Source: Sphingopyxis sp. TUF1 (GTDB lineage Bacteria; Pseudomonadota; Alphaproteobacteria; Sphingomonadales; Sphingomonadaceae). From it: a stretch of DNA of 64,000 nt. Both the position numbers and the translations under genes were made by a program. Location of the stretch: contig NZ_CP144683.1 in the NCBI RefSeq assembly GCF_036687315.1, positions 124,001-188,000 of the forward strand, in the 5' to 3' direction. The notes beneath the pieces are model-generated. The model was not told the DNA's origin. It searched no databases and saw nothing but the letters and a program-made list of their open reading frames with translations. Below are positions 36,023-44,811 of this stretch, one piece after another. The number at the start of each line of letters is the position of its first letter. Positions within the stretch are counted from its first letter, which is position 1.

Positions 36023-36769
36023 ATGAAAGCCCTGTACGTTGCGGGCGCCACGGCGCTGCTGTCGATCCTCGCCTGTTCGGCGCCGACCATCGCCACCGAC
36101 CCGCTCGTGCTGAGCGACATCCGCTGGACCGCCGAGCCCGCAAGCGGAAATAAGGGGGCGCCGCGCGTCCGCATCCGCCACCAACATTCGAACAGCGACC
36201 ATAGTTTCGACGGCTCGCGTCCCTATTTCGCTACCGCAGAGGCCGCACTCCGCCGGACCACACCGGGGCCGGTCAGTTTTACCGTGACGCATGACGCGGG
36301 AACACTCGCCTGCACCGGCACGCTGGCGGGCGCATTCGACGGCAAGGGCGAATGCCGCTTTACCTCCGATCCTGCCTTCGAACATGCGCTTGGCAAGCGC
36401 GGACTGTCGCCCGACCGGCGCTCGACATTGCTTGCGATGCTGCTCGTTGATGCGACCGTCGCCCTGGCCGACGGGCTGACGCGCGAGGGGGTGCGGCCCA
36501 AGGATGCCAGCGACCTGATCGCGGCGGCCGCGCTCCAGGTGCGGCCAGAATATATCCGCGACCTCCGATCCGAAGCGCTGATCCTCACCGACGTCGAGGA
36601 CGCGATCGCGTGCAAGGCGCTCGGCGTCGACGGCGCCTATGTGCGCGGCCTCGCCGCGGCCGGATACAGGAAACTCAGCGCCGACGAGGTGGTCGGCATG
36701 AAAGCAATGGGCGTGACGGGCGAATATGCGCAGGCGATGAACCGCGCTGCGGGGGGAGTATCCAAGTGA
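36023..36769 (+). CDS. Exported protein carrying the same repeat as the M56 peptidase
   Basis: A 248-residue product with an N-terminal signal ending near LLSILAC, either a signal peptide or a non-canonical lipobox (Cys18). Residues about 28-120 resemble no family I know and contain two Cys (97, 111) that could form a disulfide. Residues about 160-243 hold three copies of the same ~28-residue repeat seen in the M56 peptidase tail (e.g. VRPEYIRDLR, VDGAYVRGL, VTGEYAQAM). The ATG at 36023 has a GGAGGGAGGAG site. Its stop overlaps the receptor start. Confidence 0.8.
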   Translation: MKALYVAGATALLSILACSAPTIATDPLVLSDIRWTAEPASGNKGAPRVRIRHQHSNSDHSFDGSRPYFATAEAALRRTTPGPVSFTVTHDAGTLACTGTLAGAFDGKGECRFTSDPAFEHALGKRGLSPDRRSTLLAMLLVDATVALADGLTREGVRPKDASDLIAAAALQVRPEYIRDLRSEALILTDVEDAIACKALGVDGAYVRGLAAAGYRKLSADEVVGMKAMGVTGEYAQAMNRAAGGVSK

Positions 36770-38865
36770 AGCGACCGACCAGCCTAATCGCCTTTGCGGC
36801 AGCGCTCTCCACGCCTGCGCTGGCGCACGAGACGGCGGCGCCGACCGGCGACACGCCGCCGCCCTCGCCCACCCAAGCACCCGCGGGCGGGATCAGCAAT
36901 GCGGCGCGCCAGGTCTATACCGCCGCGGACTTCGCACGCTACGCACCCAACAATGCCTATGACATGCTGAGCCAGGTTCCCAGTTTTCAGATCCGCGACA
37001 ATGAGAATCTGCGCGGGCTGGGACAGGCGACGGGCAATGTGCTGTTCAACGGGGAGAGGCCCTCAAACAAGGGCGACGACATGTACACCCAATTGTCGCG
37101 CATCCCCGCGGGCAATGTCGAACGTATCGAGATCGTCGACGGCGCGACGCTCGATATTCCGGGGCTGTCGGGGCAGGTCGCGAATGTCGTCTATCGCGCC
37201 GATGGGTTTTCGGGCCAATTCTCGTGGAAGCCCGAATTTAGAGCCCATTACACCGACCCGCTGTTCACCCGCGCAGACGTATCGGTGCGTGGCCGCACCG
37301 GGACGGTCGAATATGAGGTCGCGCTCAACAATGACGATTCGGCGCGCAGCGGCGCGGGCGGCCCGACTTTGATCTACGACGGCGCGGGCAATATCACCGA
37401 ACGGCGCAAGGACATCTGGAACACGCATTACGATACGCCGAAGCTGTCGGGGCGGATCAGCTGGGATCCCGCTGGCGATACGGCCCTAAACCTTGGCGGC
37501 CATTACCAGCGCAAATATGATCGCTATTATGAGGATGGCCTGCGCACCAGCCCCGGCATGCCCGATCGCGTCCGCACCGTATATGAAAACGCCGACAGCT
37601 GGAATTACGAGATCAGCGGCGACTATCAGTTCGGGCTCGGACCGGGCAAGCTCAAGCTGATCGGCCTCCGCCGATTCAGCCACGAACCCTACCGCCAGGA
37701 AATCATCACCACGCCCGACGGCGGCGTCCCGACAGGCGATCGCTTTGCCCAGACCGGCGATATCGGCGAAACGATCGGGCGCGGCGAGTATCAGTGGAAG
37801 ATGTTCGGCGGCGACTGGCAGCTATCGGGCGAAGCCGCGTTCAACACGCTCGACAATGTCGCGTCGATCGCGGTGCTCGATCCGTCGGGCGCGTGGGTCG
37901 ACCAGCCCTTCGAAGGCGGGACCGGCGCGGTAAGCGAAGACCGCTACGAAGGCCTGCTCAGCTTCGGGCGCAAGCTGACCGACAAGCTGAATTTCCAGAT
38001 CATCGCCGGCGCTGAACATTCGACGATCACGCAGACGGGGATCGACGGCCTGACGCGCAGCTTTTTTCGGCCCAAGGGCTCGATCTCGCTAGCGTGGACG
38101 CCATCACCCGGTTTCGACGTCTCGGTGAAGCTCAGGCGGCGCGTGCTCCAGCTCAGCTTTTATGACTTTCTCGCGCGCGCCTTTCTCAACGACGGCAATC
38201 AGAACGCGAGCAACAACGACCTGCGGCCGCAGCAGGACTGGACCTATGAGGCCGAAATCAACAAGACGTTCGGTGCATGGGGCTCGACCAAAATCCTGTT
38301 GATCTATCGCGACGTCGAAGATCGCGTCGATGTGATCCCGATCGGGACCGATGGCGAAGCAGTCGGCAATATCGCGAAGGCGAAGGCGGGCGCGATCGAC
38401 TGGACTGCGACGATCAACCTCGACCCCGCCGGAATCAAGGGGATGAAACTGGAACCCAGGATGCTGCTGCAAAAGAGCTCGCTGCGCGATCCCTTCACCG
38501 GCGAGAAAAGGCAGTGGAGCGGCTTTACCGATACGGTCATCAGCCTCGGCCTGCGCCACGATCTTCCGGCCAGCGATTGGGCGTGGGGTGGCGATGTCGA
38601 ATATTCGCACTATCAGCCCAATTACCGCCGCAACCAGACCGACAAGGTCTGGGAAGGACCCGTCTGGGCGTCGGTTTTCGTTGAGCACAAAGATGTGCTC
38701 GGCCTCACCGTCCGGGCGTCGGTCCGAAACATCGCCAACGCGCGATCGAAACGCGACCGCACCGTCTACACGGACGTCCGCGGCGAAAGCCCGGTCAGCT
38801 CTGTCGAGGAACGCGACCGGCTGATCGGCCCGATCTTTTCCTTTTCGGTGCGCGGAAAATTCTGA
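36766..38865 (+). CDS. TonB-dependent receptor-like outer-membrane protein
   Basis: A 699-residue protein with a signal peptide (LIAFAAALSTPALA) and a Pro-rich linker. A plug-like domain follows at about residues 50-145 (YDMLSQVPSFQIRDNENLRGLG, NVERIEIVDGATLDIPGLSG). A long beta-barrel ends in Phe (SFSVRGKF), as expected for outer-membrane insertion. I cannot find a clear TonB box. The GTG start at 36766 overlaps the preceding stop and follows a GGGGGGAG site. It is the last gene of the blaI-peptidase-repeat protein operon, so it is probably under BlaI control. Confidence 0.88.
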   Translation: MKRPTSLIAFAAALSTPALAHETAAPTGDTPPPSPTQAPAGGISNAARQVYTAADFARYAPNNAYDMLSQVPSFQIRDNENLRGLGQATGNVLFNGERPSNKGDDMYTQLSRIPAGNVERIEIVDGATLDIPGLSGQVANVVYRADGFSGQFSWKPEFRAHYTDPLFTRADVSVRGRTGTVEYEVALNNDDSARSGAGGPTLIYDGAGNITERRKDIWNTHYDTPKLSGRISWDPAGDTALNLGGHYQRKYDRYYEDGLRTSPGMPDRVRTVYENADSWNYEISGDYQFGLGPGKLKLIGLRRFSHEPYRQEIITTPDGGVPTGDRFAQTGDIGETIGRGEYQWKMFGGDWQLSGEAAFNTLDNVASIAVLDPSGAWVDQPFEGGTGAVSEDRYEGLLSFGRKLTDKLNFQIIAGAEHSTITQTGIDGLTRSFFRPKGSISLAWTPSPGFDVSVKLRRRVLQLSFYDFLARAFLNDGNQNASNNDLRPQQDWTYEAEINKTFGAWGSTKILLIYRDVEDRVDVIPIGTDGEAVGNIAKAKAGAIDWTATINLDPAGIKGMKLEPRMLLQKSSLRDPFTGEKRQWSGFTDTVISLGLRHDLPASDWAWGGDVEYSHYQPNYRRNQTDKVWEGPVWASVFVEHKDVLGLTVRASVRNIANARSKRDRTVYTDVRGESPVSSVEERDRLIGPIFSFSVRGKF

Positions 38866-38944
38866 CAGCTGGAAGGCCCGGATGCCGACCCAATCCGCAC
38901 CCCATGGCCGGACGGTGCCATTTGCGGTGTGCTTCATGGCCGTT

Positions 38945-39910
38945 TCAGCCGTCGACCAATGCGTGATATTCGGCTTCGGCGAGGAAGCGTTCGGCGTCGA
39001 GGGCGGCCATGCATCCCATGCCGGCGGCGGTGACGGCCTGCCGGTACAGCTTGTCGGTGACGTCACCCGCGGCGAAGACGCCGGGGATCGTGGTCAGCGA
39101 CGTGCCGGGCGTGACCTGAAGATAGCCATCGTCGTCGAGCGGCAGCTTGCCCTTGAACAATTCGGTCGCGGGGCTGTGGCCGATCGCAACGAAGCCGCCA
39201 TCGGTCGGCTCGTGGCTCGCGGCGCCGGTGACGGCGTCGATCAGGTCGACGCCGACCAGACCCGACACGCCCTCGCCCGCGACGAAGCGTTCGACCTGCT
39301 TGTTCCACAGCACCTTGATCTTCGGATTGGCGAACAGGCGGTCCTGCAGGATCTTTTCGGCGCGCAGCGAATCGCGGCGATGGATCAGCGTCACATCGTC
39401 GCTGTGGTTGGTAAGGTACAGCGCCTCCTCGACCGCGGTATTGCCGCCGCCGATGACGACGACCTTCTTGCCGCGATAGAAAAAGCCGTCGCACGTCGCA
39501 CAGGCCGACACGCCCTTGCCGCCGAGTTCCTGCTCGCCGGGAACGCCGAGCCATTTCGCCTGCGCACCGGTGGCGATGACGAGCGTTTCGGCAAGATAGA
39601 CGTCGCCGCCGTCGCCGGTCAGGCGGAACGGCCGCTCCGACAGGTCGACGTCGACGATCGTGTCCCAGATCATCGACGTGCCGACATGCACCGCCTGCGC
39701 CGTCATCTGTTCCATCAGCCAGGGCCCCTGGATCACCTCGGCGAAACCCGGGTAGTTTTCGACATCGGTGGTGATCGTCAGCTGGCCGCCGGGTTGCAGC
39801 CCCTGCACGACGATCGGCTGCATCCCGGCGCGCGCGGCATAGATGGCGGCCGACAGCCCCGCAGGGCCGGACCCCAGAATGAGCATCTTCGTGTGGTGGG
39901 TGGCGGGCAT
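38945..39910 (-). CDS. trxB: Thioredoxin-disulfide reductase
   Basis: The 321-residue NADPH flavoenzyme reduces thioredoxin. FAD motif GSGPAGLSAA at 13-22, redox pair CATC at 137-140, NADPH motif GGGNTAVEEA, and C-terminal TTIPGVFAAGDVTD are all present. The ATG at 39910 was preferred; a TTG four codons earlier starts directly at the preceding stop. It follows the peroxiredoxin-like gene by 8 bases at the end of the long minus-strand series. Confidence 0.95.
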   Translation of the reverse strand: MPATHHTKMLILGSGPAGLSAAIYAARAGMQPIVVQGLQPGGQLTITTDVENYPGFAEVIQGPWLMEQMTAQAVHVGTSMIWDTIVDVDLSERPFRLTGDGGDVYLAETLVIATGAQAKWLGVPGEQELGGKGVSACATCDGFFYRGKKVVVIGGGNTAVEEALYLTNHSDDVTLIHRRDSLRAEKILQDRLFANPKIKVLWNKQVERFVAGEGVSGLVGVDLIDAVTGAASHEPTDGGFVAIGHSPATELFKGKLPLDDDGYLQVTPGTSLTTIPGVFAAGDVTDKLYRQAVTAAGMGCMAALDAERFLAEAEYHALVDG

Positions 39911-39918
39911 GATGATCT

Positions 39919-40533
39919 TCAACCGGCCCTTGCCGACCGCGCGATCTCGAGCAGGTCATCGACCTCCCACTGGTCGTCGACATGCGCCCCATATTTTATC
40001 GCGACGACGCGTCCGTCGCGATCGATCAGCACGTCGGCGGGCAGGCCGTACCGCCCGCCAGCCGGAATAAGCGGCGGCGTAGGCCTTCCGCGCATTATAT
40101 CGACCAGTCCGCCCGCGACGGCGCGCAATATCTTCGGCCACCCGCGCGGGTCGAGCAAAGCCCGGACGCCGGCTTCGACCCCGAAGGCGCGATAGTAACG
40201 CTTGGTCGGATCGGCGACGATCGCGAACGGCAGGTCGGCTACATATTTTCGAAGCTCTGCCTCGGTCGAATGAAAAAAGACGATCTCGCGAATATCGGCG
40301 GCCTCGATATCGGCATACCGCCGGGCAAATGACCGGAGGTGGACGTTACACACCGGACAGCCAGCAAAACGCCTAAACTGCAAATGAGTAAGACGCTGCG
40401 GGTGCGGGACAGCGACGCTTGACCCATCGACTGCGACGAGGTCCAACCGCCCCACCCTGTGCCCCGTGTCGATGCGTCCGACGATCGCCGCGTCCTTCGG
40501 CCTATCCCCATCCCCCGCGGCATCGCGCGTCAT
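39919..40533 (-). CDS. Peroxiredoxin-like (AhpC/TSA) protein
   Basis: A 204-residue thioredoxin-fold protein with a CPVC site (Cys59, Cys62) in RRFAGCPVCNVHLRSF, as in the AhpC/TSA_2 'peroxiredoxin-like' family. Unlike classical peroxiredoxins it carries two Cys in a CxxC, so it may be a thiol oxidoreductase. The C-terminal IDRDGRVVAIKYG fits the fold. Its start overlaps the hydantoinase B stop (ATGA), and trxB follows directly; the two may form a reduction pair. Confidence 0.85.
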   Translation of the reverse strand: MTRDAAGDGDRPKDAAIVGRIDTGHRVGRLDLVAVDGSSVAVPHPQRLTHLQFRRFAGCPVCNVHLRSFARRYADIEAADIREIVFFHSTEAELRKYVADLPFAIVADPTKRYYRAFGVEAGVRALLDPRGWPKILRAVAGGLVDIMRGRPTPPLIPAGGRYGLPADVLIDRDGRVVAIKYGAHVDDQWEVDDLLEIARSARAG

Positions 40534-42329
40534 GCCTGCGCTCCTCGGGCAGCTCCGTCATCGCCCGATCGCAGTTTAGCAGTCGCCGCCTGATCGACTC
40601 TGCCCTGTCCGTCGAGCTCGACGCGATAGACGTCGCGTGCCACCGCTTCCGAAACATAGCCTTCGCGAACGTCGCGCGCGACAAGCGCCGGATCGCGCTC
40701 GATCGGCGGGCCGAACCCGCCGCCGCCGCCAGCGCGAAGCAAAAAGGCATCGCCGGCTTTCAGCTGAACATTGCGAATCTTGGAATTGGCGCTGGCGACT
40801 TCTGCGCCGTCGATCCGCACGGTTGCCCGGTTGCCCATCCCTTCATGGCCGCCGTGCAAGCCCCATGGTGCGCAATGCATCCGGTCGGAATCGACGTTGA
40901 CGTACATCGGCGACAGCGTGCGCACGACCACCTCGGTGCCCAGCCCGCCGCGGAATTTGCCCGCGCCGCCCGAATCGGCACGCAGCGCATGCCGTTCGAT
41001 CAGGATCGGATATTTGCTTTCAAGCTGTTCGCACGGGCTGTTGTGAGTGTCGCCGTCGTTCGAACAGACGACGCCGTTCATTCCGTCCTCATTATGTTTC
41101 GCGCCCCAACCGCCGCCCGTCGGTCCCACGAAGCCGATGAACAGTTCGCCGTCGCGCGGCGAGATGCCGTGCAGCAGCGACATGACCAAATCGGCGTGAT
41201 GCGCCGCGATCGTCCGCTCGGGGATCGCATCGGACATCGCCTTGAAAATCGTATCGACCACTGTCATCGGAAAGGTCATCCACCAGCGCATGGCAGCGGG
41301 ACGTACGGCGCTCACCACCGTCCCTTCGGGAACCTTTACCGACAGACCGCGGAAACTGCCCTCATTGATCGGATAATCGGTGGGCGAGGTCAGGCATTTG
41401 AAGGCCACCTGCCCGCATGAATAGCCGGTGCTCGGCCCCGAATTGAAATAGCCGCGAACCTGCGGGCTGACTTCGCTGAGGTCGATGGTCATCTCATCGC
41501 CTTCCTTGATGACGCGTACCTTGATGGGAATGCGCTTGCCCACCTCGATGCCGTCGTCATCCATATAGGATTCCGCTTCGTAGATGCCGTCGGGGATCGT
41601 CCGGGTACGAGCCCGCGCCGCGGCTTCGGACTGATCCATGATGTTGCGGATCGCGTCGAGCACCGGCTGGCGCCCATAGCGCTTGAGCAGTTCGCCGAAA
41701 CGTTTGGCGCCGCTCTTGACCGCGACGATCTGCGCCCTGAGGTCGCCCAGCGCGCGTTCGGGCATCCGCACGTTCATCTTGATGATCTCGACCAGATCCT
41801 CGTTCACTTTGCCTTCCGACTGATATTTAAGGATCGGAATCTGGATGCCTTCGGCAAAGATGTCGGTCGTCACGCCGCCCAGCGACCCGCCTACATCGGC
41901 CCAGTGCGCCATGCAGCATGCCCAGCCGCTCAATTCGCCTTCGTGAAAGATCGGCAGGCTGAAGGTGAAATGATTGAGATGGCTGCCGGTGATAAAGGCG
42001 TCGTTGGTGACCAGAATGTCACCCGGCTTGATACCGTCCGGGCCGAAATGGTCGAGCTTCGCGCGTACCGTATTGGCCATGCCGCGAATGAAGCTCGGCA
42101 AGCCGAGCCCGATCGACACCGTGTCCCCCTCCGCAGTGAATAGTCCGACCGTGAAGTCGAGCGCTTCATAGATAATCATGTTGTACGCGGTCCGCATGAG
42201 ATTGGTCTTCATCTCTTCGGTCACCGCGAGGACGCCGTTGCGGACGATTTCGGTCAGAATCGCGTCCGCCTGACGCCCTTGCGGCAGGACGAAGGGCGGT
42301 ACGGCGTCGGCGAGGCATTGCTCGGTCAT
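40530..42329 (-). CDS. Hydantoinase B / oxoprolinase family protein (HyuB)
   Basis: The 599-residue subunit belongs to the family of HyuB, 5-oxoprolinase and acetone carboxylase beta subunits. Typical stretches are YNMIIYEALDFTVGLF, GDILVTNDAFITGSHLNHF, and the late GGAGKFRGGLGTE. It acts with HyuA in ATP-dependent ring opening or carboxylation. The usual hydantoin racemase or carbamoylase genes are not nearby, so the substrate is open. It overlaps the hyuA stop by four bases and the peroxiredoxin-like start by four. Confidence 0.9.
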   Translation of the reverse strand: MTEQCLADAVPPFVLPQGRQADAILTEIVRNGVLAVTEEMKTNLMRTAYNMIIYEALDFTVGLFTAEGDTVSIGLGLPSFIRGMANTVRAKLDHFGPDGIKPGDILVTNDAFITGSHLNHFTFSLPIFHEGELSGWACCMAHWADVGGSLGGVTTDIFAEGIQIPILKYQSEGKVNEDLVEIIKMNVRMPERALGDLRAQIVAVKSGAKRFGELLKRYGRQPVLDAIRNIMDQSEAAARARTRTIPDGIYEAESYMDDDGIEVGKRIPIKVRVIKEGDEMTIDLSEVSPQVRGYFNSGPSTGYSCGQVAFKCLTSPTDYPINEGSFRGLSVKVPEGTVVSAVRPAAMRWWMTFPMTVVDTIFKAMSDAIPERTIAAHHADLVMSLLHGISPRDGELFIGFVGPTGGGWGAKHNEDGMNGVVCSNDGDTHNSPCEQLESKYPILIERHALRADSGGAGKFRGGLGTEVVVRTLSPMYVNVDSDRMHCAPWGLHGGHEGMGNRATVRIDGAEVASANSKIRNVQLKAGDAFLLRAGGGGGFGPPIERDPALVARDVREGYVSEAVARDVYRVELDGQGRVDQAATAKLRSGDDGAARGAQA

Positions 42330-44410
42330 TTTCGGCCTCCAATGGCGATATCGAGATTGCCGAGGCGATCGACGCGCAGGACGTCGCCGGGCAGCAGGAC
42401 GGTTGTCGAGGCATGTTCCTCGATCAGCGCGGGACCGGCGATGCGATTGCCCGCGAGCAATGCGTCGCGGGCATAGGTCGGCGTGTCGAGCCAGCCTTGC
42501 GGCGCGCCGAAATAGACGGGACGCAGCCCCGTGGACGCCGCGGCGGGCGGGGTATCGCCGCCCTTTCCGATTTCTTCGATAGCGGGCTTTTCCATGATTC
42601 CCGATACGCTGGCGCGCAGCGATACGATCTCGGCCGCCTCGTCGGGAGCGCAGGTGCCATAGCGTTGCTGATGGATCTCGTCGAAGCGCGCCTTGATGCC
42701 GGCAAGGTCGCGCGCGGCGATCAGGTCGCCAGGCAGGTCCACTGTCACCGGATGCTCCTGACCGACGTAGCGCATATCGACCGCAAACTGCACATCGACG
42801 GCGGCGACCGCGACGCGGCTTTCCGCAAGCGCCTTTTGCCCCGTTTCGGCGAGTTCCTGAAAGATGATTTCAAGGTCCGAAAAGGACACCCAGGCGAGTT
42901 CGCACGGCCAGGTGCGGACATTGTCGTAACGCAAATCCGAATGAAGCATCCCGAACGCACAGAAATGCCCCGGCGCTCGCGGCACGATCACGCGCGATAT
43001 GCCGATTTCGCGCGCGATGCCCGATGCGTGGAGTGGGCCTGCACCGCCATAGGCTATCAGGGCGAATGCCGCTGCGTCGAGGCCGCGCTCGGTCGAGACG
43101 CCCTTCACCGCATAGGACATTTTGGTCGTCGCGATCTGAAGAATGCCGTGCGCCGCATCCTCGACCGACAGTCCGAGCGGCGCGGCGATGCTTTCGCCGA
43201 TCGCCCGTCGCGCGGCGCCGACGTCGAGGTGCATCTCGCCCCCCAGAAAGCGGTCGGAGGCAAGCCGGCCCGTGGCCAGATTGGCGTCGGTTACCGTCGG
43301 GTCGGTACCGCCGCGACCATAGCAAGCGGGTCCGGGCATCGCGCCGGCGCTTTGCGGTCCAACTTTCAACGCCCCGCCGACGTCGAGCCCGGCGATACTT
43401 CCGCCCCCCGTTCCGACTTCGAAAATATCGACGAGCGGTATCTGGATCGGCAGCCCCTCATTATAGCCGCCGACCTGCGCGACACTTGTCGTGAGGACGT
43501 CATGTTCGAAGATCACGCCCGCCTTCGCGGTCGTTCCCCCCATGTCGAACGCGATCGCATCGGGAAGGCCGAGTTCGCGGCACAGCGCCTGCGCGCCGAT
43601 CAGCCCTGCCGCGGGTCCCGATTCGAGCATCCGCACGCACTCGCGCTGCGCCTGATCGGATTCATACAGTCCGCCCGTCGACTGAACGACAAGGAAAGCT
43701 CCGTCGAAACCCGCACCCTGCAAATGCCCGTCGATGCCGCGCAGATAATGGCTCACCACCGGCCCGACATAGGCGTTGGCGACCGCGGTGGAGGAGCGTT
43801 CATATTCGCGATATTCCTGCGACAGTTCGTGCGAGGCGGTAACGAACGCGTGGGGAAGCCGCTGCTGGACGATCTGCTTGACGCGCAGTTCATGCGTCCG
43901 GTTGGCGTAACAGTGCAGAAGCACGATCGCGACGGCATCGATATCCAGCGCGGCCAGCCGGTCGCAAATCGCCTCGACACCCGGTTCGTCGAGCGGGACG
44001 TGCACGCTTCCGTCGGCGAGCAGCCGCTCGCGCACTTCGAAGCGAAGCGACCGCGGCACCAGCGGCACATGTTTGCGGAAAAAAAGATTATACGCATCGG
44101 GACGATTGATTCGCCCGATCTCATAGGCGTCGCGAAAGCCCTCGGTCGTCAGAAGCGCCGTTCGCGCGCCCTTGCGTTCAAGCAGCGTGTTGATCGCGAC
44201 GGTCGAGCCGTGGAGGAAAAGATTGGCGTCGGCGAAGCGCGTCTCCGCCTTTTCGACTCCCGTCGCGATCCCTTCCACCATCTCGCTGGGCGTGCTCAAC
44301 GTCTTGCCGAACAGAAGCCGCCCGCTTCCTTCCTCAAAGGCGACGACGTCGGTAAAAGTGCCTCCGATGTCGGCGGCAAGCCGGTTCCGGTTTGCTTGTT
44401 TCACGGTCAT
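42326..44410 (-). CDS. Hydantoinase A / oxoprolinase family protein (HyuA)
   Basis: A 694-residue subunit with the ASKHA-type nucleotide fold: ADIGGTFTDVVAFEEGSG at the N-terminus, and DMGGTTAKAGVI in the middle. It hydrolyses ATP to activate a cyclic amide or ketone with HyuB. The ATG at 44410 (MTVKQANR) overlaps the stop of a small Cys-rich gene by four bases; a TTG 12 codons upstream is less likely. The adjacent amidase and aldehyde dehydrogenase suggest an amide or imide substrate. Confidence 0.92.
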   Translation of the reverse strand: MTVKQANRNRLAADIGGTFTDVVAFEEGSGRLLFGKTLSTPSEMVEGIATGVEKAETRFADANLFLHGSTVAINTLLERKGARTALLTTEGFRDAYEIGRINRPDAYNLFFRKHVPLVPRSLRFEVRERLLADGSVHVPLDEPGVEAICDRLAALDIDAVAIVLLHCYANRTHELRVKQIVQQRLPHAFVTASHELSQEYREYERSSTAVANAYVGPVVSHYLRGIDGHLQGAGFDGAFLVVQSTGGLYESDQAQRECVRMLESGPAAGLIGAQALCRELGLPDAIAFDMGGTTAKAGVIFEHDVLTTSVAQVGGYNEGLPIQIPLVDIFEVGTGGGSIAGLDVGGALKVGPQSAGAMPGPACYGRGGTDPTVTDANLATGRLASDRFLGGEMHLDVGAARRAIGESIAAPLGLSVEDAAHGILQIATTKMSYAVKGVSTERGLDAAAFALIAYGGAGPLHASGIAREIGISRVIVPRAPGHFCAFGMLHSDLRYDNVRTWPCELAWVSFSDLEIIFQELAETGQKALAESRVAVAAVDVQFAVDMRYVGQEHPVTVDLPGDLIAARDLAGIKARFDEIHQQRYGTCAPDEAAEIVSLRASVSGIMEKPAIEEIGKGGDTPPAAASTGLRPVYFGAPQGWLDTPTYARDALLAGNRIAGPALIEEHASTTVLLPGDVLRVDRLGNLDIAIGGRK

Positions 44411-44811
44411 TTCGGGATTCCAGTCGAATGCGAATAGGGCCGGCAAACCTGCCGGGAGAGCGAGGCCAGGGTGCGGCGAAGGTCGCCGATCGCGCGGGGT
44501 GCCAGATCGCGGGCATCGGGCTGGCGCAGGGCGGCGATAACGTCAACGAGCGCCGCGTCGGCCCCTGCGCCGCCGAATAGAAGCGCGCCCCCTCCTTCCT
44601 CGCCGCGATAGCGTTCGAACAGAAATGCGACGATAGCCTGTTCGCAGTTCGCTACCGGAATCTGAACCATCGGCGATCCGCAACCGCAGCCGCCGGCGTG
44701 GCCGATTTGCCGGCCGCGCAAGGCATCCCACTTGCGGGCCAGCGCGTCGATCTGACCAAGCATATCGGCGGCGGCGTTGTCGGGGCGCGCCAAGAGCGAG
44801 ACCGCGGTCAC
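44407..44811 (-). CDS. Small Cys-rich protein of unknown family, coupled to hydantoinase genes
   Basis: A 134-residue protein I cannot assign. It opens with a predicted helix, then a glycine-rich GGCGCGSP at about 41-48 (Cys42, Cys44), followed by Cys56 and Cys123, and ends in a basic HSTGIPK. Both ends are locked to neighbours: its GTG start overlaps the aldehyde dehydrogenase stop (GTGA) and its stop overlaps the hyuA ATG (ATGA). That coupling makes it a real gene. The Cys pair might bind a metal or cluster, and it could serve as a third subunit, as acetone carboxylases have, though I see no similarity to that gamma subunit. Confidence 0.72.
   Translation of the reverse strand: MTAVSLLARPDNAAADMLGQIDALARKWDALRGRQIGHAGGCGCGSPMVQIPVANCEQAIVAFLFERYRGEEGGGALLFGGAGADAALVDVIAALRQPDARDLAPRAIGDLRRTLASLSRQVCRPYSHSTGIPK

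Noticed and set aside
42413..44437. A 674-codon open frame antisense to hyuA
   Set aside because: It lies fully opposite a gene with clear family motifs, has no ribosome site and shows an Arg/Asp/Gly-rich composition typical of GC-rich antisense frames.
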